This document shows, one piece after another, positions 27,000-38,154 of a stretch of 64,000 nucleotides of DNA. The notes under the pieces were generated by a model, which ran no database searches, had not been told where the DNA came from, and was given only the letters and a program-made list of their open reading frames with translations. The stretch is from Paracoccus alkenifer (GTDB taxonomy: Bacteria; Pseudomonadota; Alphaproteobacteria; Rhodobacterales; Rhodobacteraceae). Where the stretch lies: the NCBI RefSeq assembly GCF_900108405.1, contig NZ_FNXG01000002.1, positions 434,001-498,000 of the forward strand. Direction: 5' to 3'. Every line of letters begins with the position of its first letter. Within the stretch, counting starts at the first letter, position 1. A program made the translations under genes and the position numbers.

Positions 27000-28682
27000 A
27001 TGGCCATTACCTCTGCCAACCAGCTCGAACTGTTGCAGACTGCCGAGGCGGTCGCGCGCGAAAAGATGATCGACCCCGTTCTGGTGATCGAGGCGATGGA
27101 GGACAGTCTCGCCCGTGCGGCCAAGTCGCGCTACGGCGCCGAGATGGACATCCGCGTCGTCATCGACCGCAAGACCGGCAACGCCCGCTTTACCCGCGCC
27201 CGCACCGTGGTCGAGGATGACGCGGTGGAAAACTATCAGGCCCAGTTCACCGCCGCCGATGCGCGCGCCTATTTCGAGCCGCGCAAGGACACGCGCTGGC
27301 TACGCGACGGCGAGGTGGTCGAGGATTTCGCCGGCGGCCCGCAGCCCGGCGACGTGTTCGAAGAACTGGTCCCCCCGGTGGAACTGGGCCGCATCGCCGC
27401 GCAATCGGCCAAGCAGGTGATCCTGCAACGCGTGCGCGAGGCCGAGCGCGACCGCCAGTACGAAGAATTCAAGGACCGCGCCGGCACCATCATCAACGGG
27501 ATCGTCAAGCGCGAGGAATACGGCAACATCATCGTGGACGTGGGCCGAGGCGAGGCCGTCCTGCGCCGCAACGAAAAGATCGGCCGCGAAAGCTATCGTC
27601 CGAACGACCGTATCCGCGCCTTTGTCAAGGACGTGCGCCGCGAGGTCCGCGGCCCGCAGATCTTCCTGTCGCGCACCGATCCGCAGTTCATGGCCGAGCT
27701 GTTCAAGATGGAAGTGCCGGAAATCTACGACGGCGTGATCGAGATCAAGGCCGTCGCCCGCGACCCGGGATCGCGCGCCAAGATCGCGGTGATTTCCTAT
27801 GACAACTCGATCGACCCGGTCGGCGCCTGCGTCGGTATGCGCGGCTCGCGCGTGCAGGCCGTGGTGGGTGAATTGCAGGGCGAAAAGATCGACATCATTC
27901 CGTGGTCCGAGGATCAGGCGACCTTTCTGGTGAACGCGCTGCAACCGGCGCAGGTGGCCAAGGTCGTCGTGGACGAGGACGCGACCCGCATCGAGGTCGT
28001 GGTCCCCGAGGAACAGCTTTCGCTGGCCATCGGCCGGCGCGGGCAGAACGTGCGGCTGGCCAGTCAGCTGACCGGCCTCGACATCGACATCCTGACCGAG
28101 GAAGAAGAATCCAAGCGCCGGCAGGCCGAGTTCACCACCCGCACCCAGCTGTTCATGGACACGCTGGACCTGGACGAATTCTTTGCCCAGCTGCTGGTGG
28201 CCGAGGGTTTCACCGACCTCGAAGAAGTCGCCTATGTCGAGCTGGACGAGCTGCTGTCCATCGACGGCGTGGACGAGGGCACGGCCGAGGAATTGCAGGC
28301 CCGCGCCCGCGACCACCTGGAGGCCGCCAGCAAGGCCGCGCTGGAAAATGCGCGCGCGCTGGGGGCCGAGGACAGCCTGATCGGGTTCGAGGGGCTGACC
28401 CCCCACATGGTCGAGGCGCTGGCCAAGGACGGCGTCAAGACGCTGGAAGATTTCGCCACCTGTGCCGACTGGGAACTGGCCGGCGGCTGGACCACCCAGA
28501 ACGGGCAGCGGGTCAAGGATGACGGGATCCTGGAAACCTTTGGCGTGACGCTGGAACAGGCGCAGGACATGGTGATGACCGCCCGCGTCATGCTGGGCTG
28601 GGTGGACCCCGACGAACTGCACCGGGGGGCCGAAGATGCCGAAACCGATTCCGCCGACACCACCGAGGAGGCCGGGGTGTAA
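27000..28682 (+). CDS. nusA: Transcription termination/antitermination factor NusA
   Basis: A 560-residue RNA-polymerase-binding factor that modulates pausing, termination and antitermination. The N-terminal domain ([22 protein letters not shown]) is followed by the S1 domain near residues 130-200 ([22 protein letters not shown]). The KH domains contain [23 protein letters not shown] and [15 protein letters not shown]. Two acidic repeats close the protein. The ATG at 27000 is preferred to an in-frame GTG six bases upstream; both follow AAGGAG. NusA is a natural candidate to act on the leader terminator. Confidence 0.96.
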   Translation: MAITSANQLELLQTAEAVAREKMIDPVLVIEAMEDSLARAAKSRYGAEMDIRVVIDRKTGNARFTRARTVVEDDAVENYQAQFTAADARAYFEPRKDTRWLRDGEVVEDFAGGPQPGDVFEELVPPVELGRIAAQSAKQVILQRVREAERDRQYEEFKDRAGTIINGIVKREEYGNIIVDVGRGEAVLRRNEKIGRESYRPNDRIRAFVKDVRREVRGPQIFLSRTDPQFMAELFKMEVPEIYDGVIEIKAVARDPGSRAKIAVISYDNSIDPVGACVGMRGSRVQAVVGELQGEKIDIIPWSEDQATFLVNALQPAQVAKVVVDEDATRIEVVVPEEQLSLAIGRRGQNVRLASQLTGLDIDILTEEEESKRRQAEFTTRTQLFMDTLDLDEFFAQLLVAEGFTDLEEVAYVELDELLSIDGVDEGTAEELQARARDHLEAASKAALENARALGAEDSLIGFEGLTPHMVEALAKDGVKTLEDFATCADWELAGGWTTQNGQRVKDDGILETFGVTLEQAQDMVMTARVMLGWVDPDELHRGAEDAETDSADTTEEAGV

Positions 28683-28697
28683 CGCCCCGGAACGCTG

Positions 28698-29336
28698 TTG
28701 ACGCGCGGGGGCCGGGACAAGGACCGCGAGGCGCCGTCGGAACGGCGCTGCCTCGTCACGGGCGAGGTGCAGCCCAAGACCGGGTTGATCCGCTTTGTGG
28801 CGGGGCCCGACGGCATGGTCGTGCCCGATCTGGCCGAAAAACTGCCCGGTCGCGGCTTCTGGGTCGCGGCCGACAGGGCGGTATTGCAAAAAGCTGCCGA
28901 CAAGGGGCTGTTTTCCCGGGGCGCAAAGGCCCATGTAAGGGCGGAACCGGATCTCGTGGACGGAATCGAGGCGGGTCTGGCGCGGCGGGTGATCGAACTG
29001 ATCTCGCTGTCGCGCAAGGCCGGCGATGCGGTCGCGGGGTTCGAAAAGGTCAAGGGCTGGCTGGCCGACGGCAAGGCAAAGGTGCTTTTCCAGGCCAGCG
29101 ACGGGTCGGACCGTGGCAAGGGCAAGCTGTGGACGCCGCCGGGCGGACGCTGGTTCGGGTGCCTCACGGCGTCGGAATTGGGTTTGGCATTCGCGCGCGA
29201 TCATGTCATACACAGCGCGCTCGCACCCGGAGGTCTGACCGACAGGGTCATCAGGGACGCCGGCAGACTGAACGGTCTGCGCGGGCAAATCGGCAGTTCC
29301 TCTGCCGGGAAGGATTCGAGAGCGGATGAGCGATAG
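28698..29336 (+). CDS. ylxR: YlxR-type RNA-binding protein fused to L7Ae-like domain
   Basis: A 212-residue protein with a TTG start at 28698. Residues about 10-85 are the YlxR (DUF448) domain ([19 protein letters not shown], and [16 protein letters not shown]). The following part ([22 protein letters not shown]) resembles the ribosomal L7Ae-like fold seen in alphaproteobacterial YlxR proteins. Its usual position between nusA and infB supports the call. The last 11 bases overlap infB. The start could be debated, since no ATG exists at the expected position. Confidence 0.88.
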   Translation: MTRGGRDKDREAPSERRCLVTGEVQPKTGLIRFVAGPDGMVVPDLAEKLPGRGFWVAADRAVLQKAADKGLFSRGAKAHVRAEPDLVDGIEAGLARRVIELISLSRKAGDAVAGFEKVKGWLADGKAKVLFQASDGSDRGKGKLWTPPGGRWFGCLTASELGLAFARDHVIHSALAPGGLTDRVIRDAGRLNGLRGQIGSSSAGKDSRADER

Positions 29337-31860
29337 AGACGGAAAGAAACCCCTGGGTCTGGGCGGCGGCGCAGGCGGGCGTTCGGGGCAGGTGAAGCAG
29401 AGCTTCAGCCACGGGCGCACGCATAATGTGGTTGTCGAGACCAAGCGCAAGCGCGTCGTGACGCCGAAACCCTCGGCCGCGGGCGCCGCGGGGCTGCGCG
29501 CGAACACGCCTGCGGCGGTGGCCTCGGACCCGTCCAGGCGCCCGGCGGGGATCTCGGAAGCCGAGATGGAGCGCCGGCTCAAGGCGCTGGCCGCGGCCAA
29601 GGCGCGCGAGGCCGAGGATATCGCCCGCCGCGCCGCCGAGGAAAAGGCGCGCGAGGAAGAACGCGAACGCCGCCGCGCCGAGATCGAGGCCAAGGAACGC
29701 GAAGAACGCGAGCGCGAGGAAGCCCTGCGGCTCAAGGCCGAAGAGGACGAGCGCCGCGCCCGCGAGGCCGAGCTGCGCGCACAGCGCAAGGCCGAGGTGA
29801 CGGCGAAACCCGCCGAACGCGGTGCCACGTCGACCGCCGACCGCGTCGCGGCCGAAACCGCCGCCGCCCGCGCCGACAAGGGTGCGGCGCCGCGCCGGAT
29901 GCCCGAACGCGCCCGTGCCCCCGAACCCGACCGCGATCGCGGCAAGGGCCGCGGCGGCGACAACCGCCGTGAGGGCAAGCTGTCGCTGAGCCAGGCGCTG
30001 TCGGGCGAGGGCGGGCGTCAGCGCAGCCTGGCCGCGATGAAGCGCAAGCAGGAAAAGGCCCGCGCCAAGGCGCTGGGTCAGTCGCATCGCGCCGAAAAGC
30101 AGGTGCGCGACGTGCAGCTGCCCGAAACCATCACCGTGGGCGAGCTGGCGAACCGCATGGCCGAGCGTTCGGCCGATGTGGTCAAGACGCTGATGAAAAT
30201 GGGCATGATGGTCACCGCCAACCAGACCATCGACGCCGACACCGCCGAGCTGGTGATCGAGGAATTCGGCCACCGCACCGTGCGCGTGTCTGACGCCGAC
30301 GTGGAACAGGTCATCGACAGCGTCGAGGACCGCGAGGAAGACCTGCGTTCGCGCCCCCCGATCATCACGATCATGGGTCATGTGGACCACGGCAAGACCT
30401 CGCTTCTGGACCGTATCCGGCAGGCGAACGTGGTCTCGGGCGAGGCCGGCGGCATCACCCAGCATATCGGCGCCTATCAGGTGCGCGCCGAAAGCGGGGC
30501 GCTGCTGAGCTTTCTCGACACGCCGGGCCACGCCGCGTTCACCTCGATGCGGGCGCGCGGCGCCAATGTCACCGACATCGTGGTGCTGGTGGTTGCAGCC
30601 GACGACGCGGTGATGCCGCAGACGGTCGAGGCGATCAGCCATGCCAAGGCCGCGGGCGTTCCGATGATCGTCGCGATCAACAAGATCGACAAGCCGACCG
30701 CCAACCCGCAAAAAGTCCGCACCGACCTGCTGCAACACGAAGTCGTGGTCGAGGCCATGTCGGGCGACGTGCAGGACGTCGAGGTTTCCGCCCACACCGG
30801 GCAGGGCATCGACCAGCTGCTGGAAGCCATTGCGCTGCAAGCGGAAATCCTGGAACTGCGCGCCAACCCGCAGCGCTCGGCGCTGGGGGCGGTGATCGAG
30901 GCCAAGCTGGACGTGGGCCGCGGCCCCGTCGCCACGGTTCTGGTCCAGAACGGCACGCTGAAACAGGGCGACATCTTTGTCGTGGGCGAGCAGTGGGGCA
31001 AGGTCCGCGCGCTGATCAACGACAAGGGCGACCGGGTGACCGAGGCCGGGCCGTCGACTCCGGTCGAGGTTCTGGGCCTGAACGGCACCCCCGAGGCCGG
31101 CGACGTGCTGAACGTGGTCGAGACCGAGGCGCAGGCCCGCGAGATCGCCGATTACCGCGTGCAGGCCGCCAAGGACAAGCGCGCCGCCGCCGGTGCCGCG
31201 ACGACGCTGCAAGAGCTGATGGCCAAGGCCAAGGCCGATGAATCGGTCGCCGAGCTGCCGGTGGTGGTGAAAGCCGACGTGCAGGGTTCGGCCGAGGCGA
31301 TCGTGCAGGCGCTGGAAAAGGTCGGCAACGAGGAAGTCCGCGTCCGCGTGCTGCATTACGGCGTCGGCGCGATCACCGAATCGGATGTCGGCCTGGCCGA
31401 GGCATCCGGCGCGCCGGTCATCGGTTTCAACGTGCGGGCGAATGCGCCTGCGCGGGCCAGCGCCAACCAGAAGGGCGTCGAGATCCGCTATTACTCGATC
31501 ATCTACGACCTGATCGACGACATCAAGGCGGCGGCCTCGGGGCTGCTGTCGGCCGAGGTGCGGGAAAACTTCATCGGCTATGCCGAGATCAAGGAAGTGT
31601 TCCGCGTCACCGGCATCGGCAATGTCGCGGGTTGTCTGGTCACCGAAGGCGTGGCGCGGCGTTCCGCCGGCGTGCGCCTGCTGCGCGACAACGTGGTCAT
31701 CCACGAAGGCACGCTCAAGACGCTGAAACGCTTCAAGGACGAGGTCAAGGAAGTGCAGTCGGGTCAGGAATGCGGCATGGCGTTCGAGAACTACGACGAC
31801 ATCCGCCAGGGCGACGTCATCGAGATCTTCGAGCGCGAGGAGATCGAGCGCAAGCTCTGA
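29326..31860 (+). CDS. infB: Translation initiation factor IF-2
   Basis: An 844-residue GTPase that places initiator tRNA on the ribosome. An N-terminal region up to about residue 260 is a charged coiled coil (Ala/Glu/Arg heptads near residues 80-160), then the IF2-N domain. The G domain has P-loop [10 protein letters not shown] near residue 350, DTPGHAAF and NKIDKP. Domains II to IV follow, with the fMet-tRNA-binding C-terminal domain ending in [13 protein letters not shown]. It ends the rimP-nusA-ylxR-infB operon and is followed by a strong terminator. Confidence 0.97.
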   Translation: MSDRDGKKPLGLGGGAGGRSGQVKQSFSHGRTHNVVVETKRKRVVTPKPSAAGAAGLRANTPAAVASDPSRRPAGISEAEMERRLKALAAAKAREAEDIARRAAEEKAREEERERRRAEIEAKEREEREREEALRLKAEEDERRAREAELRAQRKAEVTAKPAERGATSTADRVAAETAAARADKGAAPRRMPERARAPEPDRDRGKGRGGDNRREGKLSLSQALSGEGGRQRSLAAMKRKQEKARAKALGQSHRAEKQVRDVQLPETITVGELANRMAERSADVVKTLMKMGMMVTANQTIDADTAELVIEEFGHRTVRVSDADVEQVIDSVEDREEDLRSRPPIITIMGHVDHGKTSLLDRIRQANVVSGEAGGITQHIGAYQVRAESGALLSFLDTPGHAAFTSMRARGANVTDIVVLVVAADDAVMPQTVEAISHAKAAGVPMIVAINKIDKPTANPQKVRTDLLQHEVVVEAMSGDVQDVEVSAHTGQGIDQLLEAIALQAEILELRANPQRSALGAVIEAKLDVGRGPVATVLVQNGTLKQGDIFVVGEQWGKVRALINDKGDRVTEAGPSTPVEVLGLNGTPEAGDVLNVVETEAQAREIADYRVQAAKDKRAAAGAATTLQELMAKAKADESVAELPVVVKADVQGSAEAIVQALEKVGNEEVRVRVLHYGVGAITESDVGLAEASGAPVIGFNVRANAPARASANQKGVEIRYYSIIYDLIDDIKAAASGLLSAEVRENFIGYAEIKEVFRVTGIGNVAGCLVTEGVARRSAGVRLLRDNVVIHEGTLKTLKRFKDEVKEVQSGQECGMAFENYDDIRQGDVIEIFEREEIERKL

Positions 31861-31880
31861 TCCCCGGCATGGAAACAGGA

Positions 31881-31914
31881 AACGGCGCGCCCATCGGGCG
31901 CGCCGTTTTCGTTT
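31881..31914 (+). terminator. Terminator of the rimP-infB operon
   Basis: aacggcgcgccc and gggcgcgccgtt form a perfect 12-bp stem with loop atc, followed by ttcgttt. It starts 20 bases after the infB stop. Confidence 0.9.
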
Positions 31915-31961
31915 CGGCGGTGACGATCTGTCAGGGCGGTGCCGGCGTCGGCGCCGTGTCA

Positions 31962-31984
31962 GGGTATTTGGGCCAGAAAGAAGC
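31962..31984 (+). repeat. Intergenic repeat copy 10 (GGGCCAGAAAGAAG type)
   Basis: gggtatttgggccagaaagaag, identical in its core to copies 7 and 9. It lies between the infB terminator and the convergent 164-residue gene. Confidence 0.7.
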
Positions 31985-32026
31985 GCGCGTTCGGAGCCGG
32001 GCGGCGGCGTGGTCACGGGGCTGGGG

Positions 32027-32521
32027 TCAGCGCAAAAGCGCCTCGGCGCAGGTTTTTGTCATGCCAAAGGCGATGCCGCCGGCGGTTTCAGCCACTGTCC
32101 CGCACCAGACGCCTTGCGGTGAAAACAGCGATTTCGTTCGGCCGCCGCCGGGGCGATAGGCAATGCGGCGGCCGCGAAGGTCGAACAGGTTCAGCGTGCC
32201 GCCGTTCCGGGTGTAATAGCCGACCGCATCGTCCCCGGCCCAGATCGAGCGGCCGCCGCCGGGCAGGTTCGCGGGGTTGTCGGGGGCGTTGGCGCGGATG
32301 CCGGGTCCGTTCCCCGGCGCGGCGGCGCTGTTGCCGGGCGCATGGGGCAGGTTCCCGGCCCGCGCCGGCTGATTGGCGGGCGCGCCGGGGCCAAGATCAA
32401 AGGGCATCTGCGACGGCTCGACGATGAACAGCGGCGCGTCGGCGCGGGCAGCGGGGGTCGCCAGCAGCGACAGGATCAGCAGGGCAGGGGCCAGCAGCAT
32501 GGGGGCGGCCCGCAGGCTCAC
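32027..32521 (-). CDS. Secreted hypothetical protein
   Basis: A 164-residue protein of unknown family. Residues 1-29 are a clear signal peptide (hydrophobic [21 protein letters not shown], cleavage after ADA). A Pro/Ala/Asn-rich linker (about residues 47-95) follows, then a compact C-terminal domain with [20 protein letters not shown] and two cysteines ([15 protein letters not shown]) that may form a disulfide in the periplasm. The preferred start is a GTG at 32521 overlapping the pyrG stop (GTGA); an ATG at 32500 would also leave a signal peptide. Confidence 0.7.
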   Translation of the reverse strand: MSLRAAPMLLAPALLILSLLATPAARADAPLFIVEPSQMPFDLGPGAPANQPARAGNLPHAPGNSAAAPGNGPGIRANAPDNPANLPGGGRSIWAGDDAVGYYTRNGGTLNLFDLRGRRIAYRPGGGRTKSLFSPQGVWCGTVAETAGGIAFGMTKTCAEALLR

Positions 32522-34164
32522 ACCATGCGTTCCTGTTCCTTGGCGGCGCGGACGAAATCGGCAAACAGCGGCGCCGGGGCAAAGGGCTTGGATTTCAGTT
32601 CCGGGTGGGCCTGCACGCCGATGAACCACGGGTGGTCCGCAAGCTCGACCACCTCGGGCAGGCGGTCGTCGGGGGACATGCCAGAAAACACCATCCCCGC
32701 CGCCTCAAGCTGGTCGCGATAGCTTACGTCGACCTCGTAGCGGTGGCGGTGGCGGTCCTCGATTTCCGTCGCGCCGTCATAGACCCGGCTGATCAGCGAC
32801 CCGGGTTTGAGCACCGCGGTATAGGCCCCCAGCCGCATGGTGCCGCCCTTGGCGTCGTCGGGCTTGCGTTCCACCTTGCGGTTGCCCTGCACCCATTCCT
32901 TGAGGTGATAGACCACCGGCGTGCAGCGCCCGCTGTCGGCCGCGGGGTCGAATTCCTGCGAGCCAGCGTCGCTGATGCCGGCGAGGTTGCGCGCGGCCTC
33001 GATCACCGCGGTCTGCATCCCCAGGCAGATGCCCAGAAAGGGCACGCGTTTTTCGCGGGCGTATTGCGCGGCGGCGATCATGCCCTCGGTCCCGCGCTCG
33101 CCAAAGCCGCCGGGCACGATGATGCCGTGATACCCGTCCAGCAGGTGGCTGCCGTCGTCCTGTTCCAGATCCTCGGCGGCGATCCATTCGGGGCGCACCC
33201 GCACCCGGTTGGCCATGCCGCCATGGGTCAGCGCCTCGGACACGGATTTATACGCGTCCTCAAGCTCGGTGTATTTGCCGACCACGGCGATGCGAACCTC
33301 GCCCTCGGCATGGGTCAGCCGGTCCATCACGTCTTCCCAGCGCGACAGGTCGGGGCGCGGGGCGGGGCTGATCCGGAACGCGTCCAGCACCGCCCGGTCC
33401 AGCCCGGCGCGGTGATAGGCCAGGGGCGCCTCGTAGATGGACTTGAGGTCATAGGCGGGGATCACCGAATCGGGCCGCACGTTGCAAAACAGCGCGATCT
33501 TGGCGCGCTCGCGGTCGGGGATCAGTTGTTCAGAGCGGCAGACCAGCACATCGGGCTGCAAGCCGATCGAGCGCAGCTCTTTGACGGAATGCTGGGTGGG
33601 CTTGGTCTTGAGCTCACCGCTGGCCGCAAGCCAGGGCAGCAGCGTCAGATGCATCAGGATGACCTTGCCGCGCGGGCGTTCCTGCCCGAACTGGCGGATC
33701 GCCTCGAAGAAGGGCAGCCCCTCGATGTCGCCGACGGTGCCGCCGATCTCGCACAGCATGAAATCGACCTCATCCTCGCCGATGGCAAGGAAGTCCTTGA
33801 TTTCGTTGGTGACGTGCGGAATGACCTGGATGGTCTTGCCCAGATATTCGCCGCGGCGTTCCTTGTCCAGCACGTTGGAATAGACGCGCCCGGCGCTGAT
33901 CGTGTCGCTGCGCCGCGCCGAGACGCCGGTGAAACGCTCGTAATGGCCAAGGTCCAGGTCGGTCTCGGCGCCGTCGTCGGTGACAAAGACCTCGCCATGT
34001 TCAAAGGGCGACATGGTGCCGGGATCGACGTTCAGATAGGGGTCCAGCTTGCGCAGCCGCACCGTATAGCCGCGCGCCTGCAACAGCGCCCCCAGTGCGG
34101 CGGATGCCAGCCCCTTGCCCAGCGAGGACACGACACCGCCGGTGATGAAGATATAGCGCGCCAT
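32518..34164 (-). CDS. pyrG: CTP synthase
   Basis: Amidates UTP to CTP using glutamine. The 548 residues match the family. The synthase domain begins [20 protein letters not shown] with the P-loop, and [14 protein letters not shown] follows. The glutaminase domain has the nucleophile in LGICLGMQ and the later His/Glu pair in HPELKSKP. Cytoplasmic. The upstream gap to secG (34165-34311) holds no clear feature apart from a hairpin described separately. Confidence 0.97.
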   Translation of the reverse strand: MARYIFITGGVVSSLGKGLASAALGALLQARGYTVRLRKLDPYLNVDPGTMSPFEHGEVFVTDDGAETDLDLGHYERFTGVSARRSDTISAGRVYSNVLDKERRGEYLGKTIQVIPHVTNEIKDFLAIGEDEVDFMLCEIGGTVGDIEGLPFFEAIRQFGQERPRGKVILMHLTLLPWLAASGELKTKPTQHSVKELRSIGLQPDVLVCRSEQLIPDRERAKIALFCNVRPDSVIPAYDLKSIYEAPLAYHRAGLDRAVLDAFRISPAPRPDLSRWEDVMDRLTHAEGEVRIAVVGKYTELEDAYKSVSEALTHGGMANRVRVRPEWIAAEDLEQDDGSHLLDGYHGIIVPGGFGERGTEGMIAAAQYAREKRVPFLGICLGMQTAVIEAARNLAGISDAGSQEFDPAADSGRCTPVVYHLKEWVQGNRKVERKPDDAKGGTMRLGAYTAVLKPGSLISRVYDGATEIEDRHRHRYEVDVSYRDQLEAAGMVFSGMSPDDRLPEVVELADHPWFIGVQAHPELKSKPFAPAPLFADFVRAAKEQERMV

Positions 34165-34277
34165 TCATGGTCCCCGTGATCGTCTAGGCAATGCGGAACT
34201 GGCCCGGTTGGCCGGCATCACGGGACCCGGCCTATAGCCGATTCTTCGCAAAACCGCAACGGACACAGCTTGTTGTT

Positions 34278-34298
34278 TCAAGGGCGCGAAAGGCGCCC
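34278..34298 (-). terminator. Hairpin after secG, weak terminator candidate
   Basis: On the minus strand, gggcgc and gcgccc pair around ctttc just after the secG stop, then ttgaaacaac. The T-run is poor, so function is uncertain. Confidence 0.35.
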
Positions 34299-34311
34299 CC
34301 ATGTCTGTCGG

Positions 34312-34824
34312 TCAGTTGGCCGGCGGCGTGACCGGCGCGTCCTGGCCGGTTGATTCGCTGGCATCCGCGGCGGGTTCGGCAGGGGCGGGCGGTGCCACGG
34401 GTCCGTCGGCCGCCGGGGCCTCGGTGATGGTTTCGGCGGGTTCGGTCGCTGCGGGTTCGGTCGCGGCGGGGGCTGATCCCGGCGGCAGCACCGGCTGGCC
34501 CACGCCGGGCGGCGGCGCATAGGTCGGCAGGTTCGGCAGGTTCCCCGCCGGGGCCGAGGGCGCTGCCGGGCTGATCCGGTCCACCACCGAACCGCCCACC
34601 GAATTGCGCGCCGCGATCACGGTCAGGGCGATCGAGGTGACAAGAAAAGCCGAGGCGATGATCCAGGTGCCGCGAGTCAGCGCGTTCGCCGCCTGCCGCC
34701 CGCTCATGACGTTGCCGCCGCTGCCGCCGATGCCAAGTCCGCCACCCTCGGATCGCTGAAGCAGCACGATGCCGATCAGCAGCAGCGCAAGGATGAGATG
34801 CACGGTCAGGACGACGTTTTCCAC
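34312..34824 (-). CDS. secG: Protein-export membrane protein SecG with extended tail
   Basis: Subunit of the SecYEG translocon. Residues 1-80 are typical: two membrane helices (VVLTVHLILALLLIGIVLLQ and WIIASAFLVTSIALTVI) around the loop GGLGIGGSGGNVMSGRQAAN, which includes the family's Gly-rich signature. The remaining 90 residues are an Ala/Pro/Glu/Thr-rich tail, making 170 residues against the usual 75-130. It has a good promoter at 34857-34885. Confidence 0.92.
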   Translation of the reverse strand: MENVVLTVHLILALLLIGIVLLQRSEGGGLGIGGSGGNVMSGRQAANALTRGTWIIASAFLVTSIALTVIAARNSVGGSVVDRISPAAPSAPAGNLPNLPTYAPPPGVGQPVLPPGSAPAATEPAATEPAETITEAPAADGPVAPPAPAEPAADASESTGQDAPVTPPAN

Positions 34825-34856
34825 GGGGCGGCAGCCTTATCTTTTCGGACCGCTGT

Positions 34857-34885
34857 TATCTATTCAGAGCACTCGCGGAAGGCAA
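34857..34885 (-). promoter_or_regulatory. Candidate sigma-70 promoter of secG
   Basis: On the minus strand TTGCCT and TAGATA, 17 bases apart, about 35 bases before the secG start. Confidence 0.45.
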
Positions 34886-34921
34886 GCGATGCTTCCCGCG
34901 ACAAGGAGCGGCGGCGGAGTT

Positions 34922-34948
34922 CTTCCTTGTGAAAATATCCTGCACCGA
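34922..34948 (-). repeat. Intergenic repeat copy 11, degenerate (AAGGAAGAA tail)
   Basis: On the minus strand caggatattttcacaaggaagaa: the core and tail of the repeat family but without the G/C palindrome. Lies between secG and hisA. Confidence 0.5.
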
Positions 34949-34960
34949 CGGCGCCCGATG

Positions 34961-35677
34961 TCAGGCCAGCGCCGCCAGCGCCTGCGTCAGGTCGATGGCG
35001 CCGTCGTAAAGCGCCCGCCCGGAAATCGCCCCTGCGATCACGCCGCTGTCGCGCAGCTCGGTCAGGTCGGACAGTTGCGACACCCCGCCCGAAGCAATCA
35101 CCGGGATCGAGACCGCCCGCGCCAGCGCCTCGGTCGCGGCGACATTCGGTCCCTGCATGGCGCCGTCGCGGTCGATGTCGGTATAGATGATCGCGGCGAC
35201 CCCGGCATTTTCAAAGCTGCGGGCCAGTTCGGTGGCCATCACCTTGGTTTCTTCGGCCCAGCCGCGGGTGGCGACGCGGCCCCCGCGCGCGTCGATGCCC
35301 ACCGCGATGCGGCCCGGGAAACGCTGTGCGGCCTGGGTTACCAGATCGGGGTTCTCGACCGCCACCGTGCCCAGGATCACCCGGCGCACGCCGCGATCGA
35401 GCCAGAAGCCGATGGTGTCCATGTCGCGGATGCCGCCGCCCAGCTGCACCGGGATCGACACCGCGGCAAGGATCGATTCGACCGCGGCCGCGTTCACCGG
35501 CCGCCCGGCAAAGGCGCCGTTCAGGTCGACCAGATGCAGCCAGCGCGCGCCCGCTTGCTGGAACGCCAGCGCCTGCGCCGCCGGGTCGGTGCCGAACACC
35601 GTCGCCGCATTCATGTCGCCGCGCAGCAGCCGCACGCAGTTGCCGTCCTTGAGGTCGATGGCGGGATAAAGGATCAT
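34961..35677 (-). CDS. hisA: Phosphoribosylformimino-AICAR-phosphate isomerase
   Basis: The histidine-synthesis Amadori isomerase, a TIM barrel of 238 residues. The first catalytic Asp is in [14 protein letters not shown] and the second in [15 protein letters not shown]. Phosphate-binding segments are QLGGGIRD and [12 protein letters not shown]. No other his gene is next to it: its neighbours are secG and a secreted DUF2147 protein, so it is detached from a his operon in this genome. Confidence 0.95.
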   Translation of the reverse strand: MILYPAIDLKDGNCVRLLRGDMNAATVFGTDPAAQALAFQQAGARWLHLVDLNGAFAGRPVNAAAVESILAAVSIPVQLGGGIRDMDTIGFWLDRGVRRVILGTVAVENPDLVTQAAQRFPGRIAVGIDARGGRVATRGWAEETKVMATELARSFENAGVAAIIYTDIDRDGAMQGPNVAATEALARAVSIPVIASGGVSQLSDLTELRDSGVIAGAISGRALYDGAIDLTQALAALA

Positions 35678-35833
35678 GTCGCGCTCCGTTCAGCCGTGGC
35701 GGGTTGCCCGCGTCCATGCCACAGAGGCGCGGGCCGGGAAAGCCCGCGCGGGCCGGGGGCGCGACCTCACGTCATGCTTGCCAGATCGCGGGCGCCGCTG
35801 CCAAATCCCTTGGAGGGAACTGGAGGAAATCCA

Positions 35834-36220
35834 ATGCGGACCATCTTGCTGGCGGGCGTTCTGGCGCTTGCGGGGGGCGCGGCACTTGCCGCCGACCCGA
35901 TCGAGGGCATCTGGCAGACCCAGCCCGACGAGGGCTCGGTGGCGCTGGTGCAGATTGCGCCCTGCGGGGCGGCGTTCTGCGGCACCATCACGCGCACCTT
36001 CAAAGGGACCGAGGAATACCGATCGCCCAATATCGGCAAGCAGATCGTCATCGACATGGCACCCGCGGGCGGGGGCGCCTATGCCGGCAAGGTGCTGCGC
36101 CCGGCCGACAACAAGATCTATACCGGCAAGGCCAGCGTCAGCGGCACCGCGATGAAGCTGTCGGGTTGCGTCGCGGGCGGGCTGATCTGCAAGTCGCAAA
36201 GCTGGACCAAGCTGAAATAG
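35834..36220 (+). CDS. Secreted DUF2147 protein
   Basis: A 128-residue protein with a signal peptide (MRTILLAGVLALAGGAALAADP; cleavage after ALA). The DUF2147 domain follows: GIWQTQPDEGSVALVQIAPCGAAFCG with the conserved Cys pair, YTGKASVSGTAMKLSGCVAGGLIC and a final SQSWTKLK. The lipocalin-like fold of this family suggests binding of a small ligand in the periplasm, but its function is unknown. The ribosome site is a GGAGGAA sequence before the ATG at 35834. Convergent with edd. Confidence 0.85.
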   Translation: MRTILLAGVLALAGGAALAADPIEGIWQTQPDEGSVALVQIAPCGAAFCGTITRTFKGTEEYRSPNIGKQIVIDMAPAGGGAYAGKVLRPADNKIYTGKASVSGTAMKLSGCVAGGLICKSQSWTKLK

Positions 36221-36240
36221 CGGGGCGCTGGTGGCGCGGC

Positions 36241-36299
36241 CGGAGCGGGGGTTTTCCACCCCCGCACCCCCGGAGGATATTTAAATGATGAAGAAACAC
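36241..36299 (+). repeat. Intergenic repeat copy 12 (ATGATGAAGAA tail)
   Basis: gcgggggttttccacccccgc, then acccccggaggatattta and aatgatgaagaaac. It fills the gap between the converging DUF2147 and edd genes. Confidence 0.7.
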
Positions 36300-38101
36300 T
36301 AGAACAGGACGCTCGCCCCTTCGTCGGCGGCCGAGGCATTGGCGCGGAACAGGGCGAAAAGCTCGCGGCCCAGCCCTTCCTGATTGGCAGAGAGATCTGC
36401 GGGGGCGGCGGGGCGGTCGGCGAAACCCGGCGTCAGGCAGTCGAGCGTGCCGGTGATCGCGTCCAGTCGCAGCACATCGCCGTCGCGTAGTTGCGCCAGC
36501 GGGCCGCCGGCGGCGGCCTCGGGCGTGCAGTGGATCGCGGCCGGCACCTTGCCCGAGGCCCCCGACATCCGCCCGTCGGTCAGCAGCGCCACCCGCAGCC
36601 CGCGGTCGAGCAGCACCGACAGCAGCGGCGTCAGCGTGTGCAACTCGGGCATGCCGTTGGCGCGAGGGCCCTGAAAGCGGACGACGACGACGCAGTCGCT
36701 GGTGAGCTCGCCCGCCTGGAACGCCGCCTTGACCTGCGCCTGATCGGTAAAGATGCGGGAAGGGGCCTCGATCACATGCAGCTCGGGCTTGACGGCAGAG
36801 ACCTTGATGACCGCGCGGCCGAGATTGCCGGTCAGCATGTGCAGCCCGCCGGTCGCCGCAAAGGGCGCGGCCATGGGGCGCAGGATGCGGTCGTTCAGGG
36901 TCTCGCGCGCGCCCGCAACCCATTCGGCCCGCCCGTCCGTCAGCCTTGGTTCCCGGCGGTAGCGGTCGAGCCCCGGCCCGACGATGGTGCGCACGTCCCC
37001 ATGCAGCAGCCCCGCGTCGAGCAGCTGCGCGATCATGAACCCCAGCCCCCCGGCGGCGTGGAAATGGTTCACATCCGCCAGCCCGTTCGGATAGACCCGG
37101 GCCAGCAGCGGCACCACCGCGCTGATTTCATGAAAATCTTGCAAATCCAGCAAGATACCCGCCGCCCGCGCCATTGCCGGCAGGTGGATGACGTGGTTGG
37201 TGGACCCGCCGGTCGCCATCAGCCCGACGATCCCGTTGACCAGGGCGCGCTCGTCCAGGATCGCGCTCACGGGGGTGTAGTCGGGGCCAAGCGCGGTGAT
37301 TTCGGCAGCGCGATGGACCCCGGCCGCGGTCAGCGCCTCGCGCAGGGGGGTGCCGGGGTTGACGAAGCTCGATCCGGGCAGTTGCAGGCCCATGAACTCC
37401 ATCAGCATCTGGTTTGAGTTGGCGGTGCCGTAGAATGTGCAGGTGCCGGGCGCGTGATATGAGGCCATCTCGGCCGCCATCAGCGCCTCGCGCCCGATAT
37501 GCCCGGCGGCGAATTCCTGCCGCACCCGGGCCTTTTCGTCGTTGGGCAGGCCCGAGGGCATGGGGCCGCCGGGCAGGAACACCGCCGGCACATGCCCGGC
37601 GGTTGCGGCGGCAATCACCAGCCCCGGCACGATCTTGTCGCAGATCCCCAGCCAGACCGCGGCGTCATAGGCGTCGTGGGACATGGCGACGGTGGCGGCC
37701 AGCGCGATCACGTCGCGGGAAAACAGCGACAGCTCCATCCCCGCGCGGCCCTGGGTCACGCCGTCGCACATGGCGGGAACGCCGCCCGCCACCTGCGCGG
37801 TGGCGCCGGCGGCATGGGCGGCGCGGCGGATCAGCTCGGGATAATGCTCATAGGGCTGATGCGCGGAAAGCATGTCGTTATAGGCGGTGACGATGCCGAT
37901 ATTCGGGCGCCTCGTGGTGGCGAAATCCTGCTTGTCGTCCATCGCAGCATAGGCGTGGGCCTGATTGCTGCACGACAGATGGGTGCGGCGCGGGCCGTCC
38001 TCGGCCGCGCGGGCAACCCGGGCCAGATAGGCGGCGCGGCCGGTGGCAGAGCGCTGGCGGATGCGGTCGGTGACGCGCTCGATGACGGGATGCAGGGCCA
38101 T
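36299..38101 (-). CDS. edd: Phosphogluconate dehydratase
   Basis: The first Entner-Doudoroff enzyme, dehydrating 6-phosphogluconate to KDPG. The 600-residue protein belongs to the IlvD/Edd family. The Fe-S region is visible ([38 protein letters not shown]), and the Edd branch is marked by [18 protein letters not shown] near residue 45 and [14 protein letters not shown]. The partner eda is not in the window. A LacI-type operator lies 42 bases upstream. Compare ilvD at 4355, a paralogue of the same superfamily. Confidence 0.95.
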   Translation of the reverse strand: MALHPVIERVTDRIRQRSATGRAAYLARVARAAEDGPRRTHLSCSNQAHAYAAMDDKQDFATTRRPNIGIVTAYNDMLSAHQPYEHYPELIRRAAHAAGATAQVAGGVPAMCDGVTQGRAGMELSLFSRDVIALAATVAMSHDAYDAAVWLGICDKIVPGLVIAAATAGHVPAVFLPGGPMPSGLPNDEKARVRQEFAAGHIGREALMAAEMASYHAPGTCTFYGTANSNQMLMEFMGLQLPGSSFVNPGTPLREALTAAGVHRAAEITALGPDYTPVSAILDERALVNGIVGLMATGGSTNHVIHLPAMARAAGILLDLQDFHEISAVVPLLARVYPNGLADVNHFHAAGGLGFMIAQLLDAGLLHGDVRTIVGPGLDRYRREPRLTDGRAEWVAGARETLNDRILRPMAAPFAATGGLHMLTGNLGRAVIKVSAVKPELHVIEAPSRIFTDQAQVKAAFQAGELTSDCVVVVRFQGPRANGMPELHTLTPLLSVLLDRGLRVALLTDGRMSGASGKVPAAIHCTPEAAAGGPLAQLRDGDVLRLDAITGTLDCLTPGFADRPAAPADLSANQEGLGRELFALFRANASAADEGASVLF

Positions 38102-38142
38102 GGCGTTATTCCGCTTGCGAGGCAGTTGCGGAACTGTAGCGC

Positions 38143-38154
38143 GTTAGCGTTAAC
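38143..38154. promoter_or_regulatory. LacI-family operator-like palindrome upstream of edd
   Basis: GTTAGCGTTAAC differs by one base from the perfect palindrome GTTAGCGCTAAC, the core typical of LacI-family regulators. It is 42 bases before the edd start, where a repressor could block transcription of the sugar-acid pathway. Regulator not in the window. Confidence 0.45.

Noticed and set aside
29251..32016. A 921-residue reading frame antisense to infB, and similar long antisense frames over rimP, der, clpX and others
   Set aside because: Composition is Arg/Gly/His-rich without domains, and each overlies a well-supported gene on the other strand; long antisense frames are expected at this G+C.
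36299..38101. Second ilvD rather than edd
   Set aside because: The Edd-specific [14 protein letters not shown] segment and [15 protein letters not shown] motifs separate it from IlvD, and an independent ilvD lies at 4355.
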